Positions 52,828-62,490 of a DNA stretch of 64,000 nucleotides are shown piece after piece (within the stretch, counting starts at the first letter, position 1; every line of letters begins with the position of its first letter). Below the pieces are notes generated by a model. The model was not told the origin of the DNA, ran no database searches, and saw only the letters and a list, made by a program, of their open reading frames with translations. The stretch is taken from assembly GCF_010119545.1 (NCBI RefSeq), contig NZ_JAAEAA010000002.1:124001-188000 (forward strand), in the 5' to 3' direction. The DNA is from Pontibacter fetidus. Its GTDB lineage: Bacteria; Bacteroidota; Bacteroidia; Cytophagales; Hymenobacteraceae. The position numbers and the translations under genes were made by a program.

Positions 52828-54807
52828 ATGAACAGATTGTACCTGCTTAGGTTACTTTTCATACTTATACCAGCGCTTTGTCAGGCACAGGAGTATAAGC
52901 ATATTCCCCTTGAGTCTGGATCGGGCATGAAGGTGCACAAAAAAGCCCCGAAGCAGGAAGTACAGATCACGTTCCCGAACCTGAACAAACTCCCCTACTA
53001 CCACGACGAGAAAAAACTCTCTGCCATCCAAAAGCTGGAAAAAAAACGACGCTACAACGAAGTGCTCCCGCTGCTGGAGGCTTACGTGAACAACTTCGGG
53101 ATAGAGAACTTTTACAAAGATACTCCCCTGATATGGCGACTGGGCCAGTTACTCGAAAAACAAGGCCAGGCCGATAAAGCAAAAGCACTTTACCGGATGG
53201 TGCTCAAACACCACCGCTCCGACGTACGCCGGGTTTACTCTTACTACGACTCGCTGGAGCAGAATACCAAAGACTATTATGTTCCGCTGAAATACTATTA
53301 CGAGATGGTGGAATACCGCAAGTCGGTTGCCACGTTTCAGCCTCCCAAAGGTGTTTACCTGAACATGGGTAACTCCATCAACTCTCCTTTCGAAGATTAC
53401 GGCCCAACTATAAACTCTGAAGATGAGGTATTGATATTTACTTCGCAGCGCAACACACAAGGTATTAACGGCCGCGCCAACGAAGACCTTTTCTACTCCC
53501 GCCAGGAAAACGGCTACTGGGAAACAGCAAAATCTTTTGGCAAACCTATAAACAGCATTTACAACGAAGGCTCTGCCTGCCTTAGCCGAGACGGCAACAC
53601 CTTATACTTTGCCCGCTGCGAATCGCCGGATGGGTATGGAAACTGTGACCTGTATGTGGCTACCAAACAAGAAGATGGTACCTGGGGCAATATTCAAAAT
53701 CTGGGTGCCGAGGTAAATTCCTCCGCCTGGGACTCGCAACCCACCCTTACCGCTAACGAGGATACAATTTACTTTGCCTCCGACAGGCTGGGCGGTTTCG
53801 GATTATCAGATATTTATTATACTTACAAAAACAGGAAAGGCGAATGGTCTAAAGCGGAAAATGCCGGCCCAGTAATAAACACCCGCGAAAGCGAAGTAAG
53901 CCCGTTCTTTCACCCGCTTTACCAGGTTCTATACTTTAGCTCACGCGGGCAGCTATACAACTTCGGCGATTTCGATATTTATAAAACATACCGTGTAGGT
54001 GGCCAGTGGCAGGAGCCACGCAATATTGGCCCATTAGTTAACGGCCGTGGCAGTGAGTATTATTTTTCTATCGACTCCAAGTCTAAGAACTTATACTATG
54101 CCCGCTCCGAAGCCAGCGACCTGCATAACCTCGACCTATTTTCGTTTCCGCTGCCCATGGAAGCGCACCCACTGGCTGTAACCAAAATAGAAGGAACACT
54201 TGTTGATTCGCTTACTAACAAACCGCTTTCAGGTATCATCTCCGTCATCGACCTGGAAAATGGCATCGAGATTTCGTCCAAGTATATCCGCCCGGACGGC
54301 ACCTTTGAGTTTGACCTGATCGACAACACCAAGTACATGATGCTGATACAGAGCCCTGACTTCTTTACCATAGAGCGGGAGATCTCACTGCAGCAGGATA
54401 CTGCTTTTCAAATTATGACCACACTAATAGATTATAGTGTGCCGTTAGTGTTTAAGAATATCGAATTTGACCAGAACGAGTCGGACATAAAAGACGGCAT
54501 GAAACCCATACTGGATGAAGTGGCGTTATTCCTCTTAGATCATCCGACGTATAGGTTAGAGATATCAGGCCATACGGATAGTGCCGGCGACCCGGAATTT
54601 AACTTTACGCTGTCGCAGGACCGGGCCGATGCTATCCGGAAATACATTGAGCAGGAAGGCAATATTGGCCACGGGCGTATAGAGTCGTTTGGTTTTGGCA
54701 GCAGCAAGCCCCTGCGCGAAGAGAAAAATGAAGAAGACCGCCGCATAAACCGCCGGGTAGAGTTTAAAGTAATTAAACCAGAGAAAGTAGACAGAGGCGG
54801 TCGGTAA
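52828..54807 (+). CDS. TPR-PD40-OmpA outer-membrane protein (PorE-like layout)
   Basis: A 659-residue protein. The signal peptide is about 1-20 (ALCQAQ). A TPR-like helical part covers about 60-150. A PD40/WD40-like beta-propeller follows (about 180-445, with repeats such as GSACLSRDGNTLYFARCESPDG and DTIYFASDRLGGFGLSDIYYT). A carboxypeptidase-regulatory-like domain lies at about 450-535. An OmpA peptidoglycan-binding domain (about 540-655) has LEISGHTDSAGDPEFN and the RRINRRVEFKV end. This order matches PorE of type IX secretion, but other Bacteroidota paralogues share it. Confidence 0.85.
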   Translation: MNRLYLLRLLFILIPALCQAQEYKHIPLESGSGMKVHKKAPKQEVQITFPNLNKLPYYHDEKKLSAIQKLEKKRRYNEVLPLLEAYVNNFGIENFYKDTPLIWRLGQLLEKQGQADKAKALYRMVLKHHRSDVRRVYSYYDSLEQNTKDYYVPLKYYYEMVEYRKSVATFQPPKGVYLNMGNSINSPFEDYGPTINSEDEVLIFTSQRNTQGINGRANEDLFYSRQENGYWETAKSFGKPINSIYNEGSACLSRDGNTLYFARCESPDGYGNCDLYVATKQEDGTWGNIQNLGAEVNSSAWDSQPTLTANEDTIYFASDRLGGFGLSDIYYTYKNRKGEWSKAENAGPVINTRESEVSPFFHPLYQVLYFSSRGQLYNFGDFDIYKTYRVGGQWQEPRNIGPLVNGRGSEYYFSIDSKSKNLYYARSEASDLHNLDLFSFPLPMEAHPLAVTKIEGTLVDSLTNKPLSGIISVIDLENGIEISSKYIRPDGTFEFDLIDNTKYMMLIQSPDFFTIEREISLQQDTAFQIMTTLIDYSVPLVFKNIEFDQNESDIKDGMKPILDEVALFLLDHPTYRLEISGHTDSAGDPEFNFTLSQDRADAIRKYIEQEGNIGHGRIESFGFGSSKPLREEKNEEDRRINRRVEFKVIKPEKVDRGGR

Positions 54808-54821
54808 ATTAAAACTATAGT

Positions 54822-55580
54822 ATGCCTTTTACGGCCGCACACCCAGCACTTATTTTACCCCTGCAACGCCTGCAAAGCCGGTGGCTCTCTGTTACCGGAC
54901 TTATAGTTGGAAGTATAGCCCCGGATTTTGCCTACTTTATATCGTACCGCAGCTTTGGCAAGTTAAGCCATTCTATTAAAGGCATTTTTATTTTTGACCT
55001 GCCCATGGCGCTGGCACTGGCTATACTTTTCCATGTGCTGGTTCGGGAGCAGGTAATTTCTAACTTGCCAGACTATTTCAGGAAACGGGCATTAGCGGTT
55101 AAGCCTGTAAAACTGGGGAGCTACCTGCTGCGCAATGGGCACATCTTTGCTATTTCAGCTATCATCGGTTCTTTTACGCACTTGTTCTGGGACAGCTTTA
55201 CGCACGAACAGGAGTTTTTTGTACGCAACTATAAAGGCTTTTTTCTGCAGCGCGTGTCATTGGGGTTGATTGACCTGCCGCTTTCGCGGGTTATACAGCA
55301 TACCAGTACCTTTGTTGGGCTTGGGTTTATACTTTGGCATATCAGCACGCTACCAACTATAGCTATTAAACCAAAGCCTTGGCTCTCGTGGATGCCTTAC
55401 TGGATACTGGTTGGTTTTATAGGCACTTTGTTTATGTTGACGAACCTACCCTACCGGCTCCAACTCACCAACCTCGAAAGATTAGTAGTACCTTTCTTAA
55501 CAGGTAACCTGGTGGCTGTTATATTGTTAGGAGCTCTTTTTAAACTACAGTCTATGCTTTGGGGCAGTCGAGCTGGTTAG
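54822..55580 (+). CDS. DUF4184-family membrane protein
   Basis: A 252-residue inner-membrane protein with about six helices. The N-terminal MPFTAAHPALILPL and GLIVGSIAPDFAYFI are the DUF4184 hallmark, followed by FGKLSHSIKG and HLFWDSFTHE with conserved His and Asp residues. The pattern of His and Asp near helix ends recalls membrane-bound metal hydrolases, but no activity is known. It starts 14 bases after the OmpA/PD40 gene and its stop overlaps the convergent gene by 4 bases. Confidence 0.85.
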   Translation: MPFTAAHPALILPLQRLQSRWLSVTGLIVGSIAPDFAYFISYRSFGKLSHSIKGIFIFDLPMALALAILFHVLVREQVISNLPDYFRKRALAVKPVKLGSYLLRNGHIFAISAIIGSFTHLFWDSFTHEQEFFVRNYKGFFLQRVSLGLIDLPLSRVIQHTSTFVGLGFILWHISTLPTIAIKPKPWLSWMPYWILVGFIGTLFMLTNLPYRLQLTNLERLVVPFLTGNLVAVILLGALFKLQSMLWGSRAG

Positions 55581-56077
55581 AACGTTAGTTTCTTTCCGGT
55601 CTCATCGCGCTGCAACAGCATGCTCTGCACTTTGCCTTTGTAATCCAGGTTCACGATGTTCATCTGGTCATCAAACACCTCGGTAAGCACCGCATTCTTA
55701 ATGTATAGTTCCGACAGGTTTGCATTTTGCACAGGCACTTCCAGGTATACCCAAACCACATCTGCTTCTTCTTCAGAGCCAATAAAGCGTTGCTTTAGCG
55801 GCTTACCTTTTGTTACTTCAAACGACATAGACGCTGCCATATACCCTGCCAGTTGCTGTTTTATACTTTCAGAGTTGGCACTATAGGTAACTTTGCTTTT
55901 GCTTCTTTTTGTTAAAGCGTTCTCCAGGTCATCGGTATAAACCTTAATAGCAACCTGCAGGCTTTGCGTGCGCGGGTTAAACTTGATATCGGTAATGCTG
56001 GAATGGTAGTCGTGGGCCATAGCTACAGTACTACCTAACAGGCAAAGTATAGCTACTAAAAGGGTTTTGATATGCAT
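55577..56077 (-). CDS. exported DUF6702-like protein
   Basis: A 166-residue protein with a signal peptide (about 1-21, ending VAMA) followed by HDYHSSITDIKFNPRTQSLQVAIKVYTDDLENAL. This N-terminal block, and a C-terminal strand where the Met-Asn pair precedes VNLDYKGK, are what I associate with DUF6702 in Bacteroidota. It is mostly beta-strand and probably periplasmic, with unknown function. It converges with the DUF4184 gene and is separated from rseP by a terminator region. Confidence 0.7.
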   Translation of the reverse strand: MHIKTLLVAILCLLGSTVAMAHDYHSSITDIKFNPRTQSLQVAIKVYTDDLENALTKRSKSKVTYSANSESIKQQLAGYMAASMSFEVTKGKPLKQRFIGSEEEADVVWVYLEVPVQNANLSELYIKNAVLTEVFDDQMNIVNLDYKGKVQSMLLQRDETGKKLTF

Positions 56078-56220
56078 GGTTTATACTTGATAACTCTGGT
56101 CTGCGAAAACTATAGCTGTTGTATCAACTAAGGCTATACATTCAAATGGTAAGATACTTTTTTCCTGTATCAATTACTGAACCAGATTACAGATTCTATA
56201 GTTCAGCTCGGCTTATAGTT

Positions 56221-56260
56221 AACAAAAACGCTGTCGTTTTGCGGCGACAGCGTTTTTGTT
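56221..56260 (-). terminator. terminator of rseP
   Basis: A 16-bp perfect stem (AACAAAAACGCTGTCG and its complement) with an 8-base loop, 25 bases past the rseP stop codon. The arms include the T run on both strands, so it may also work toward the right. Confidence 0.88.
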
Positions 56261-56285
56261 TATAGTTAGTTATACTTCTGTTTTG

Positions 56286-57599
56286 TTAGAAGAGCAACTT
56301 AAATACGTCGTTAAAGATCGCGAAAGCCATCAAGCCTAACAGCAACACCATTCCTACTTTTTGGGCGTTCTCGAGGAAATTATCCGAAGGCTTGCGACCG
56401 CTGATCATCTCGTAAGTCAGGAACATAACGTGGCCGCCATCCAGCGCCGGAATCGGCAGGAAGTTCATAAAGGCCAACACCATAGACAGCATAGCCGTTA
56501 TAGACCAGAATTTATACCAGTTAAAGGTATCACCGAAGATCTGCGCTATCCCTATTGGGCCGCTCACTGATTTAGAAGCCGAAACCTCGCCACGGAATAT
56601 CTTTCCAAAGCCTTTAAGGTTAGCGGTAATTACACCAAAGGCCTGCTCCGTACCAGCCGGAATTGCTTCACCGATGCTATATTCTTTTGTAGCATAGTTC
56701 AGCAATGGTTTCTGAATAAAGCCCAGCGTGCCGTCTGCTTCTACATTAGCTTTCAGGTCGATCACTTTCTCGCCACGCTCCACCTGCATCGTTATCGGTT
56801 TTCCGGCATTCTTAACCATCAGTTGTCTAAACTCATCGAAGAAGCGGGCTTCCTGGCCGTTAACAGTCAGGATATAATCGCCGGGTTGTAGGCCGGCATC
56901 AGCTGCATTGCTGCCTGCCATTACCTGGTCAACCATAAACGGTTGGCGCGGCTGCACAAACAACATGCGCTCTTCCTTATCGGCCAGCTTATCCATCAGG
57001 TCAACCGGCACAGGTATGTTTACTTTTTCGCCGTTGCGCTCTACTGTATAAAATGCATCCTGGTTTAGTAAGGCATCCATCGAGTAAACGTCTTCAAACT
57101 TCTCCAGTGGTTTGCCATTTACGGCCACAATTTTATCGCCCGTCTGGAAACCGATCTCTTTACCTATCTCGTTAGGAGCTACGCCATACTTTACTTCTTT
57201 TGCCGGCAGGTAATTTTCGCCATAGTTATAAGTAAGACAAATGTAAATAACGATACCTGTAATCACGTTTACAATAATACCTCCCATCATAACTATAAGG
57301 CGCTGCCAGGCTGGTTTAGCGCGGAACTCCCATGGTTTTGGTTCTTCTTTCAGTGCTTCTGTGTCCATCGACTCATCCACCATACCCGAGATCTTCACGA
57401 AGCCACCCAGCGGAATAAGGCCCAGCATATATTCTGTTTCGCCTATCTTTTTACCGAATACTTTTGGCGGAAAACCGATGGCGTACTTCTCTACGCGCAT
57501 GCCAAACCACTTTGCTGTGAGCATGTGCCCCAGTTCGTGCAAACCAACTAAAATTGTAAGTCCCAGAATTAACTGGGCAACCATGATTACTATGTCCAT
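56286..57599 (-). CDS. rseP: RseP site-2 intramembrane metalloprotease
   Basis: A 437-residue inner-membrane zinc protease. HELGH (His21, Glu22, His25) is in the first helix. Two PDZ-like regions follow (about 115-185 and 205-290, with NAADAGLQPGDYILTVNGQ). The C-terminal NFLPIPALDGGH supplies the third ligand. The family cleaves anti-sigma factors and signal-peptide remnants within the membrane. It is downstream of dxr on the same strand (50-base gap), a pairing seen in many bacteria (dxr-rseP), which supports the assignment. Confidence 0.94.
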   Translation of the reverse strand: MDIVIMVAQLILGLTILVGLHELGHMLTAKWFGMRVEKYAIGFPPKVFGKKIGETEYMLGLIPLGGFVKISGMVDESMDTEALKEEPKPWEFRAKPAWQRLIVMMGGIIVNVITGIVIYICLTYNYGENYLPAKEVKYGVAPNEIGKEIGFQTGDKIVAVNGKPLEKFEDVYSMDALLNQDAFYTVERNGEKVNIPVPVDLMDKLADKEERMLFVQPRQPFMVDQVMAGSNAADAGLQPGDYILTVNGQEARFFDEFRQLMVKNAGKPITMQVERGEKVIDLKANVEADGTLGFIQKPLLNYATKEYSIGEAIPAGTEQAFGVITANLKGFGKIFRGEVSASKSVSGPIGIAQIFGDTFNWYKFWSITAMLSMVLAFMNFLPIPALDGGHVMFLTYEMISGRKPSDNFLENAQKVGMVLLLGLMAFAIFNDVFKLLF

Positions 57600-57649
57600 C
57601 TAAGAAAAATATGCAAGTATAATTTGTGTTAAAAAGAACCGATAACTGG

Positions 57650-58810
57650 CTAAATCGTTTTGTTTTTCACAAAATCGGTGGCCAGCAGGCGGGTTTCCCT
57701 ATCTGTATCAACATAGTCCGAGAGAGAAGGGTTTGCAATATACGTAACTTTTGCCATACAGCTTTCTATCAGATCCGACATCTCCAGAAATCCGACTTCG
57801 TCTTTTAAGAAAGCGCTTACAGCTACTTCATTAGCCGCATTAAGTATACACGGCATATTTCCGCCCTGCGCCATCGCATCAAAAGCCAGCTGCAAATTCC
57901 GGAAGGTCTTCAGGTCAGGCTGCTCAAAGGTAAGCTGCGGGTAATCCATAAAGTTGAATCTCGGAAAATCAGACTTCAGGCGATTTGGGTAACCCATGGC
58001 ATACTGTATCGGCAGTTTCATATCAGGCAGGCCCATTTGTGCTTTTAGAGAGCCATCCTCAAACTGCACCAATGAGTGGATGATAGACTGCGGATGCACC
58101 ACCACTTCGATCTGATCGTTGCGCAGCCCGAACAGCCACTTTGCTTCAATCACTTCCAGACCTTTGTTCATCAGGCTGGCCGAGTCTATCGTTATCTTGG
58201 CGCCCATGTCCCAGTTCGGGTGTTTCAGGGCCTGGGCTTTGGTTACAAATTTAAGCTCCTCTATAGTTCTGCCACGGAATGGCCCACCAGAGGCGGTAAG
58301 TATAATTTTCTCGATTGGGTTATGGAACTCACCAGCCAGGCACTGAAAAATAGCGCTATGCTCAGAATCAACAGGGTAAATGTTCACACCTTTTTCACGT
58401 GCCAGTTCAGTTATCAGCTGACCTGCTACTACCAGGGTTTCTTTGTTGGCTAAGGCAATTTCTTTACCGGCTTGTATGGCGCGTATCGTTGGCTGAAGTC
58501 CGGCATACCCGACCATAGCGGTCAGCACCATATCCACGGTACCCATCTCTACTACTGAGCACAGGGCACTGGCACCGGCGTAGACTTTTATGTCCTCGTG
58601 CTGCAGGGCATCGCGCACCTGTTCGTACAAGTCTTCGCGACCAATTACGACCACATTAGGCTTAAACAACAAGGCCTGTTCAATCAGCAGATCAGCATTA
58701 TTATAAGCGGTTATAACTTCCAGTTCAAAACTCTCCGGGTTGGCCGCAATCACGTCCAGCGCTTGCGTACCAATAGAGCCTGTTGAACCAAGTATGGCTA
58801 TTCTTTTCAT
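57650..58810 (-). CDS. dxr: 1-deoxy-D-xylulose 5-phosphate reductoisomerase
   Basis: A 386-residue NADPH-dependent enzyme that makes 2-C-methyl-D-erythritol 4-phosphate, the committed step of non-mevalonate isoprenoid synthesis. ILGSTGSIGTQALDVI is the cofactor motif. ALANKETLVVAG, PVDSEHSAIFQCL and ASGGPFRG are conserved, as is LMNKGLEVIEAKWLF at the metal and substrate site. The start is taken as ATG 58810 (MKRIAILGS); an in-frame ATG 18 bases upstream is less typical. It is followed by rseP. A TAAATTTG -7-like element lies at 58840-58833. Confidence 0.95.
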   Translation of the reverse strand: MKRIAILGSTGSIGTQALDVIAANPESFELEVITAYNNADLLIEQALLFKPNVVVIGREDLYEQVRDALQHEDIKVYAGASALCSVVEMGTVDMVLTAMVGYAGLQPTIRAIQAGKEIALANKETLVVAGQLITELAREKGVNIYPVDSEHSAIFQCLAGEFHNPIEKIILTASGGPFRGRTIEELKFVTKAQALKHPNWDMGAKITIDSASLMNKGLEVIEAKWLFGLRNDQIEVVVHPQSIIHSLVQFEDGSLKAQMGLPDMKLPIQYAMGYPNRLKSDFPRFNFMDYPQLTFEQPDLKTFRNLQLAFDAMAQGGNMPCILNAANEVAVSAFLKDEVGFLEMSDLIESCMAKVTYIANPSLSDYVDTDRETRLLATDFVKNKTI

Positions 58811-58965
58811 TATCTTTTTGAAGATCAAAAGACAAATTTAGTGTCTTTTGATGGTATTTGCAGTTTTTATCGTGTTGAGTGTCTTTCCGGGTATTTTCTT
58901 AACTATAGTTTTTATCAATTCAGACGTTAGCTCAGGGATGTTTTATAGACTATAGTTTCCCTTTT

Positions 58966-59329
58966 GTCATGTCGAGCGCAGTCGAGACATCTTATATGTC
59001 CTATAGTTGCTTTGCATACCACTGGAAACGAGCCGTCGTCCTATAGTTGCTTCTGATCCTGGGAGCTCTATGAACCTACAGTTCTATAGTTTAGCTGGCT
59101 CCCTCCTGGGCCGAGAGGCCCCGTCTTTGGGCATCGCGCGGTGTACATTTCCTTTGCTCCTGCGTCGCAATGCCTGACGGCACCGGAAATCTACAAGGCG
59201 CTCAACCCAAAGACTGCTAACAATTCGATAGCTATAGTCTTATCCTTCGTTTCCTTTCTTGCTTTTAGCTAGAGAAGATCGGTTCTTTCTCGTGGTTGTA
59301 ATTCCGTAGGGACTGGTCGCGACCTGTCC
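58966..59329 (-). repeat. composite spacer repeat B, copy 3
   Basis: About 364 bases, in the same window orientation as copy 2 and inverted relative to copy 1. It starts GTCATGTCGAGCGCAGTCGA, passes ATCTTATATGTCCTATAGTT and GGCGCTCAACCCAAAGACT, and ends GGTCGCGACCTGTCC. The first arm of the final palindrome is slightly decayed. Right of it, to 59501, are more CTATAG sites and a CCCCCTTTGAAGGGG module (about 59383). It fills the spacer between dxr and the GH3 gene; no gene is seen. Confidence 0.85.
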
Positions 59330-59501
59330 GCTCAATACCGTAACTTATAGAACTAAAATCTAAACTATAGCTAATAGAGAAAAGTCCCCCTTTGAAGGGG
59401 ACAGGGGGATGACCAACCGTAATTCTAAAACAATAGCCACCAACTATAGCAAAAGCCACCAATCCTATAAATCAGAGCAATCCCCTTAATCACTGGTCCA
59501 A

Positions 59502-61001
59502 CTATAGCTTCGCTACTTCCAGCAAACCCTGCGCTAAATTTCGGTCGTTGCTCAGCCTTGGTACTTTGTTCTGTCCGCCCAGTTTGCCCTGCGATTTCAT
59601 GTAATTACGAAACGTACCAAGTGGCAGCACGCGTACTTTCAGGTTAGCTAAGATATTTCCCGTGATCAGGTCGTCGTAGTAGCTATTGAGTTTTTGCAAT
59701 TGTTCATTCAGCTCTTTTTCAAAGTCATCTACATTATTCGGGGCTTTCGAGAACTCTACCAGCCATTCGTGATACGATTCGCCTTCGCCGCTGCTTACGA
59801 ATGGGGCAACGGTAAACTCAACCAGCTCGGCCGTCGGAAATTTCTGAATGGTCTGCTGCATAGCCTTTTCTACTTCCTCACCAATCACGTGTTCTCCAAA
59901 CGCCGAAATAAAGTGTTTTATGCGACCGCTAACTATAAGCTTGTATGGTTTTATACTTGTAAACTTAACCGTATCGCCGATAGAGTATCCCCACAAGCCG
60001 GCATTGCTGTTAATCACCAGCGCATAGTTTTTGCCCAACTCTACTTCACCAATCGTTAAGCGGGTCGGGTTCTCGTTAAAATATTCTTCTACAGGTATAA
60101 ATTCATAGAAAATGCCGGCATCCAATAGCAACAACAAACCTTTGTCATTCTGCTCGTTCTGGTAAGCAAAAAAGCCTTCCGAAGCCGGAAACGTTTCGAT
60201 GCTATCAACCTGCCGGCCAATCGACTCGAACATTTTTTTGCGGTACGGCTCAAAGTTTACGCCACCGTATACAAACAGCGAAAAGTTTGGAAAGATATCT
60301 TTTATCTGCTTCCCGGTCTGTCGCATCAGCTTATCGAAATACATTTGCACCCATGGCGGAATACCCGAGATCAAAGTCATGTCCTGATCTATGGTCTCTT
60401 CAATAATCTCGTCGAGTTTATGTTCCCAGTCTTCGATGCAATTGGTTTCGTAGCTCGGCAGTTGGTTGGTGCGCAGGTAACCGGGTACATGGTGGTTTAC
60501 GATACCCGAAAGCCGGCCGGTTTTAATGCCGCCCACTTCATCTAGCACCGGGCTCCCCGACAAAAAAATTAGCTTGCCATCCAGGAACTGAGCATTTCCG
60601 GTTTCATGAATATAAGCCAGCAGCGCATTTTTAGCGCCGTTTATGTGGTTAGGGATAGAGTCTTTGGTGATCGGGATGTACTTGGTGCCGGAGGTGGTAC
60701 CTGATGTTTTTGCTAGGTAAATTGGTTTACCCGGCCAGGTAATATCAATTTCGCCTTGTTTAATGCGGTTAAAATAATTGCTTAGCCCTTCGTAATCGCG
60801 CACTGGTACAGCTTTTACAAAATCGGCATGGGTTTTTATACTTCCGAAAGTATGGTCGCGCCCAAAAGCGGTGTGTTTTGCACCGGAGATGATCTTTCTG
60901 AAAATGGCCTGTTGCGCTTCCACCGGATGCTGTATCCAATGCTGCTGTTTTTTATGCACATACGCTGCCAGGTATTTACTCAACCACGCCTTTACACCCA
61001 T
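59502..61001 (-). CDS. GH3-family acyl-acid amido synthetase-like protein
   Basis: A 499-residue protein of the GH3 family, named after plant auxin-response enzymes and related to firefly luciferase adenylases. The ATP motif is KTSGTTSGTKYIPIT (about 95-109). FVYGGVNFEPY, ETFPASEGFFAYQ and GLWGYSIGDTVKF are the family's nucleotide-binding segments, and the late ISAFGEHVIGEEVEKA is also present. It has no signal peptide. Bacterial GH3 substrates are mostly unknown. It is a single gene, divergent from osmC. Confidence 0.9.
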   Translation of the reverse strand: MGVKAWLSKYLAAYVHKKQQHWIQHPVEAQQAIFRKIISGAKHTAFGRDHTFGSIKTHADFVKAVPVRDYEGLSNYFNRIKQGEIDITWPGKPIYLAKTSGTTSGTKYIPITKDSIPNHINGAKNALLAYIHETGNAQFLDGKLIFLSGSPVLDEVGGIKTGRLSGIVNHHVPGYLRTNQLPSYETNCIEDWEHKLDEIIEETIDQDMTLISGIPPWVQMYFDKLMRQTGKQIKDIFPNFSLFVYGGVNFEPYRKKMFESIGRQVDSIETFPASEGFFAYQNEQNDKGLLLLLDAGIFYEFIPVEEYFNENPTRLTIGEVELGKNYALVINSNAGLWGYSIGDTVKFTSIKPYKLIVSGRIKHFISAFGEHVIGEEVEKAMQQTIQKFPTAELVEFTVAPFVSSGEGESYHEWLVEFSKAPNNVDDFEKELNEQLQKLNSYYDDLITGNILANLKVRVLPLGTFRNYMKSQGKLGGQNKVPRLSNDRNLAQGLLEVAKL

Positions 61002-61166
61002 ATTTCTTACAGTTTATAGTTGGTAAATATAGGGAGATATCAGTTAATGGCATAAAGTTATAGTTCGTAACGCCTTCTGTGCAGTAGCTTAATCAACCAA
61101 AAACAGAACAAACAAGTAAGCTATAACCATAAACTTAATTCTACACTTTATCTAAATTATAAAACT

Positions 61167-61601
61167 ATGAAGCAGCACAAAGCAAAAGCACAATGGAACG
61201 GCAGCCTGAAAGAAGGCAACGGGGAATTTGAGACCGGCCGTGGCAACGTAAAAACGGGCTATTCCTTCGCGTCGCGTTTCGGAGACGACACCAAAGCCAC
61301 CTCGCCCGAAGAGTTAATTGGGGCCGCGCATGCCGGTTGCTTTTCGATGTTTCTGAGCGCCCTGGTTGACAAGCAAAACCTGAAAGCGGATTATATAAAA
61401 ACGAACGCTGATGTAACCTTAGGCGAAACCGATGGCGCACCTACCATCCTGAAGATTGCTTTAACTACGGAAGCTAAAATACCAAACATGCAGGACTCTG
61501 ATTTCCAAAAGCTTGTAAAGGATGCTAAAACCGGCTGCCCGGTTTCTAAAGCACTGGCATCGGTACCTGAAATTACCGTTAGCGCTACACTTACAGAATA
61601 A
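61167..61601 (+). CDS. osmC: OsmC-family hydroperoxide reductase
   Basis: A 144-residue cytoplasmic peroxidase. The two redox cysteines are in AAHAGCFSM (Cys58) and KTGCPVSKAL (about Cys125). The N-terminal AQWNGSLKEGNGEFET and ATSPEELIGAA match OsmC rather than the YhfA branch. It reduces organic hydroperoxides. The length is typical. It stands upstream of a small membrane protein with a 59-base gap and may be co-transcribed with it. Confidence 0.92.
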   Translation: MKQHKAKAQWNGSLKEGNGEFETGRGNVKTGYSFASRFGDDTKATSPEELIGAAHAGCFSMFLSALVDKQNLKADYIKTNADVTLGETDGAPTILKIALTTEAKIPNMQDSDFQKLVKDAKTGCPVSKALASVPEITVSATLTE

Positions 61602-61660
61602 TTTATTATCTTGCACTAGCCCGCAAAAAACGGCATTTTGTTTCACTAAAAAAGTAAAGC

Positions 61661-62161
61661 ATGGCAGCATCTGGCAGTAGCAGTGCACGATCGTCGTTAT
61701 TCATTCAGTTAAGTCCTTCGCGCAGCGCCAAGCTGTCGTTCACCATTCAGCTTATGCTTACACTTTTGTGGGTAGTATGGGCAGCCATGCTGGCATTTTC
61801 AGACAGGTCAACTGGTGAGTCGGTGTTGTTTTATGCTTTTTTCGGGCTGGCAATTGCTTTCCTGGTATATGTCATCCTTCAGAACACGTCTATTTTCGGG
61901 TTTCAGTCTTACATTGAGGTAACGCCGGAGTACATTGTGCGCAAAAATGGTGTGTTCCGCCCTAAATTTGTGGTAGCGATACCTGATATTAAGGCAGTGC
62001 ATATTTCGCCGCTGGCCCTGCGCGTTACTGAAAACAACGACAACCAAACGTACTTTGATCTGAAACAGGTTCGCAAGCGTAAGGACAAAGAAAAAATAAA
62101 AAGCAAGGTTCGCGATTTAGCTACGCAGCATGGCTTTGAAGTAACTGAAGCAAGTAAGTAA
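61661..62161 (+). CDS. small membrane protein with PH-like domain, unknown function
   Basis: A 166-residue protein with two adjacent hydrophobic helices (about 27-45 and 55-73). A beta-rich domain follows (IEVTPEYIVRKNGVFRPKFVVAIPDIKAVHISPLAL) that resembles bacterial PH-like domains, then a Lys-rich helix (about 135-150). The N-terminus is Ser-rich and hydrophilic. No firm family is recognised. It is downstream of osmC and followed by a strong terminator. Confidence 0.7.
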   Translation: MAASGSSSARSSLFIQLSPSRSAKLSFTIQLMLTLLWVVWAAMLAFSDRSTGESVLFYAFFGLAIAFLVYVILQNTSIFGFQSYIEVTPEYIVRKNGVFRPKFVVAIPDIKAVHISPLALRVTENNDNQTYFDLKQVRKRKDKEKIKSKVRDLATQHGFEVTEASK

Positions 62162-62179
62162 CCAATAGGTTAAACTATA

Positions 62180-62222
62180 AAAAGCTCGGGCTATACTTTT
62201 ATCAAGTATAGCCCGAGCTTTT
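62180..62222 (+). terminator. terminator with AAGTATA motif in stem
   Basis: A perfect 19-bp stem whose inner half is GGCTATACTT/AAGTATAGCC, with a 5-base loop and then a T run. It starts 19 bases after the stop codon of the small membrane protein gene. The motif that is scattered through the window here forms the top of the hairpin. Confidence 0.93.
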
Positions 62223-62261
62223 TTTGTGTATAAGTTGCCCCAATTTTCCTTAACGATTTCA

Positions 62262-62460
62262 TCACCCTGCCCCCTTCAAAGGGGGACTTTATCTACTAAC
62301 ATAAAACATTTTTTTGAATTAAACATTGCTGATCGTCTCTCTTTGAAGGAGATAGGGGGATGACTTACGGCAACCATGAAAAGTAGTTAGCTGTGAAGAT
62401 TCATCATCCATCGGCCAGAGGCCAAACTATAGTATTTCACGAGCGAGGACGCTCGCGCTA
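62262..62460. repeat. palindromic modules in dnaA downstream spacer
   Basis: The 385-base spacer 62162-62546 has two terminators and, between them, a CCCCCTTCAAAGGGGG module (about 62270), a decayed partner (about 62337), and a family A-like piece. That piece has GGCCAGAGGCC at 62413 and TCACGAGCGAGGACGCTCGCG at about 62437, with the latter almost the same as at 13351. No gene is seen. Confidence 0.6.
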
Positions 62461-62490
62461 TTGTTTATAGTTCAGAACCCTTAAAAACAA

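Noticed and set aside
58811..58828. Six-residue extension of Dxr from an upstream ATG
   Set aside because: MKRIAILGSTGSIG is the usual Dxr start; the extra residues add nothing conserved.
59265..59462. 65-codon frame at the right end of composite repeat copy 3
   Set aside because: It crosses the dyad and the CCCCCTTT module, and the frame is not kept in the other copies.
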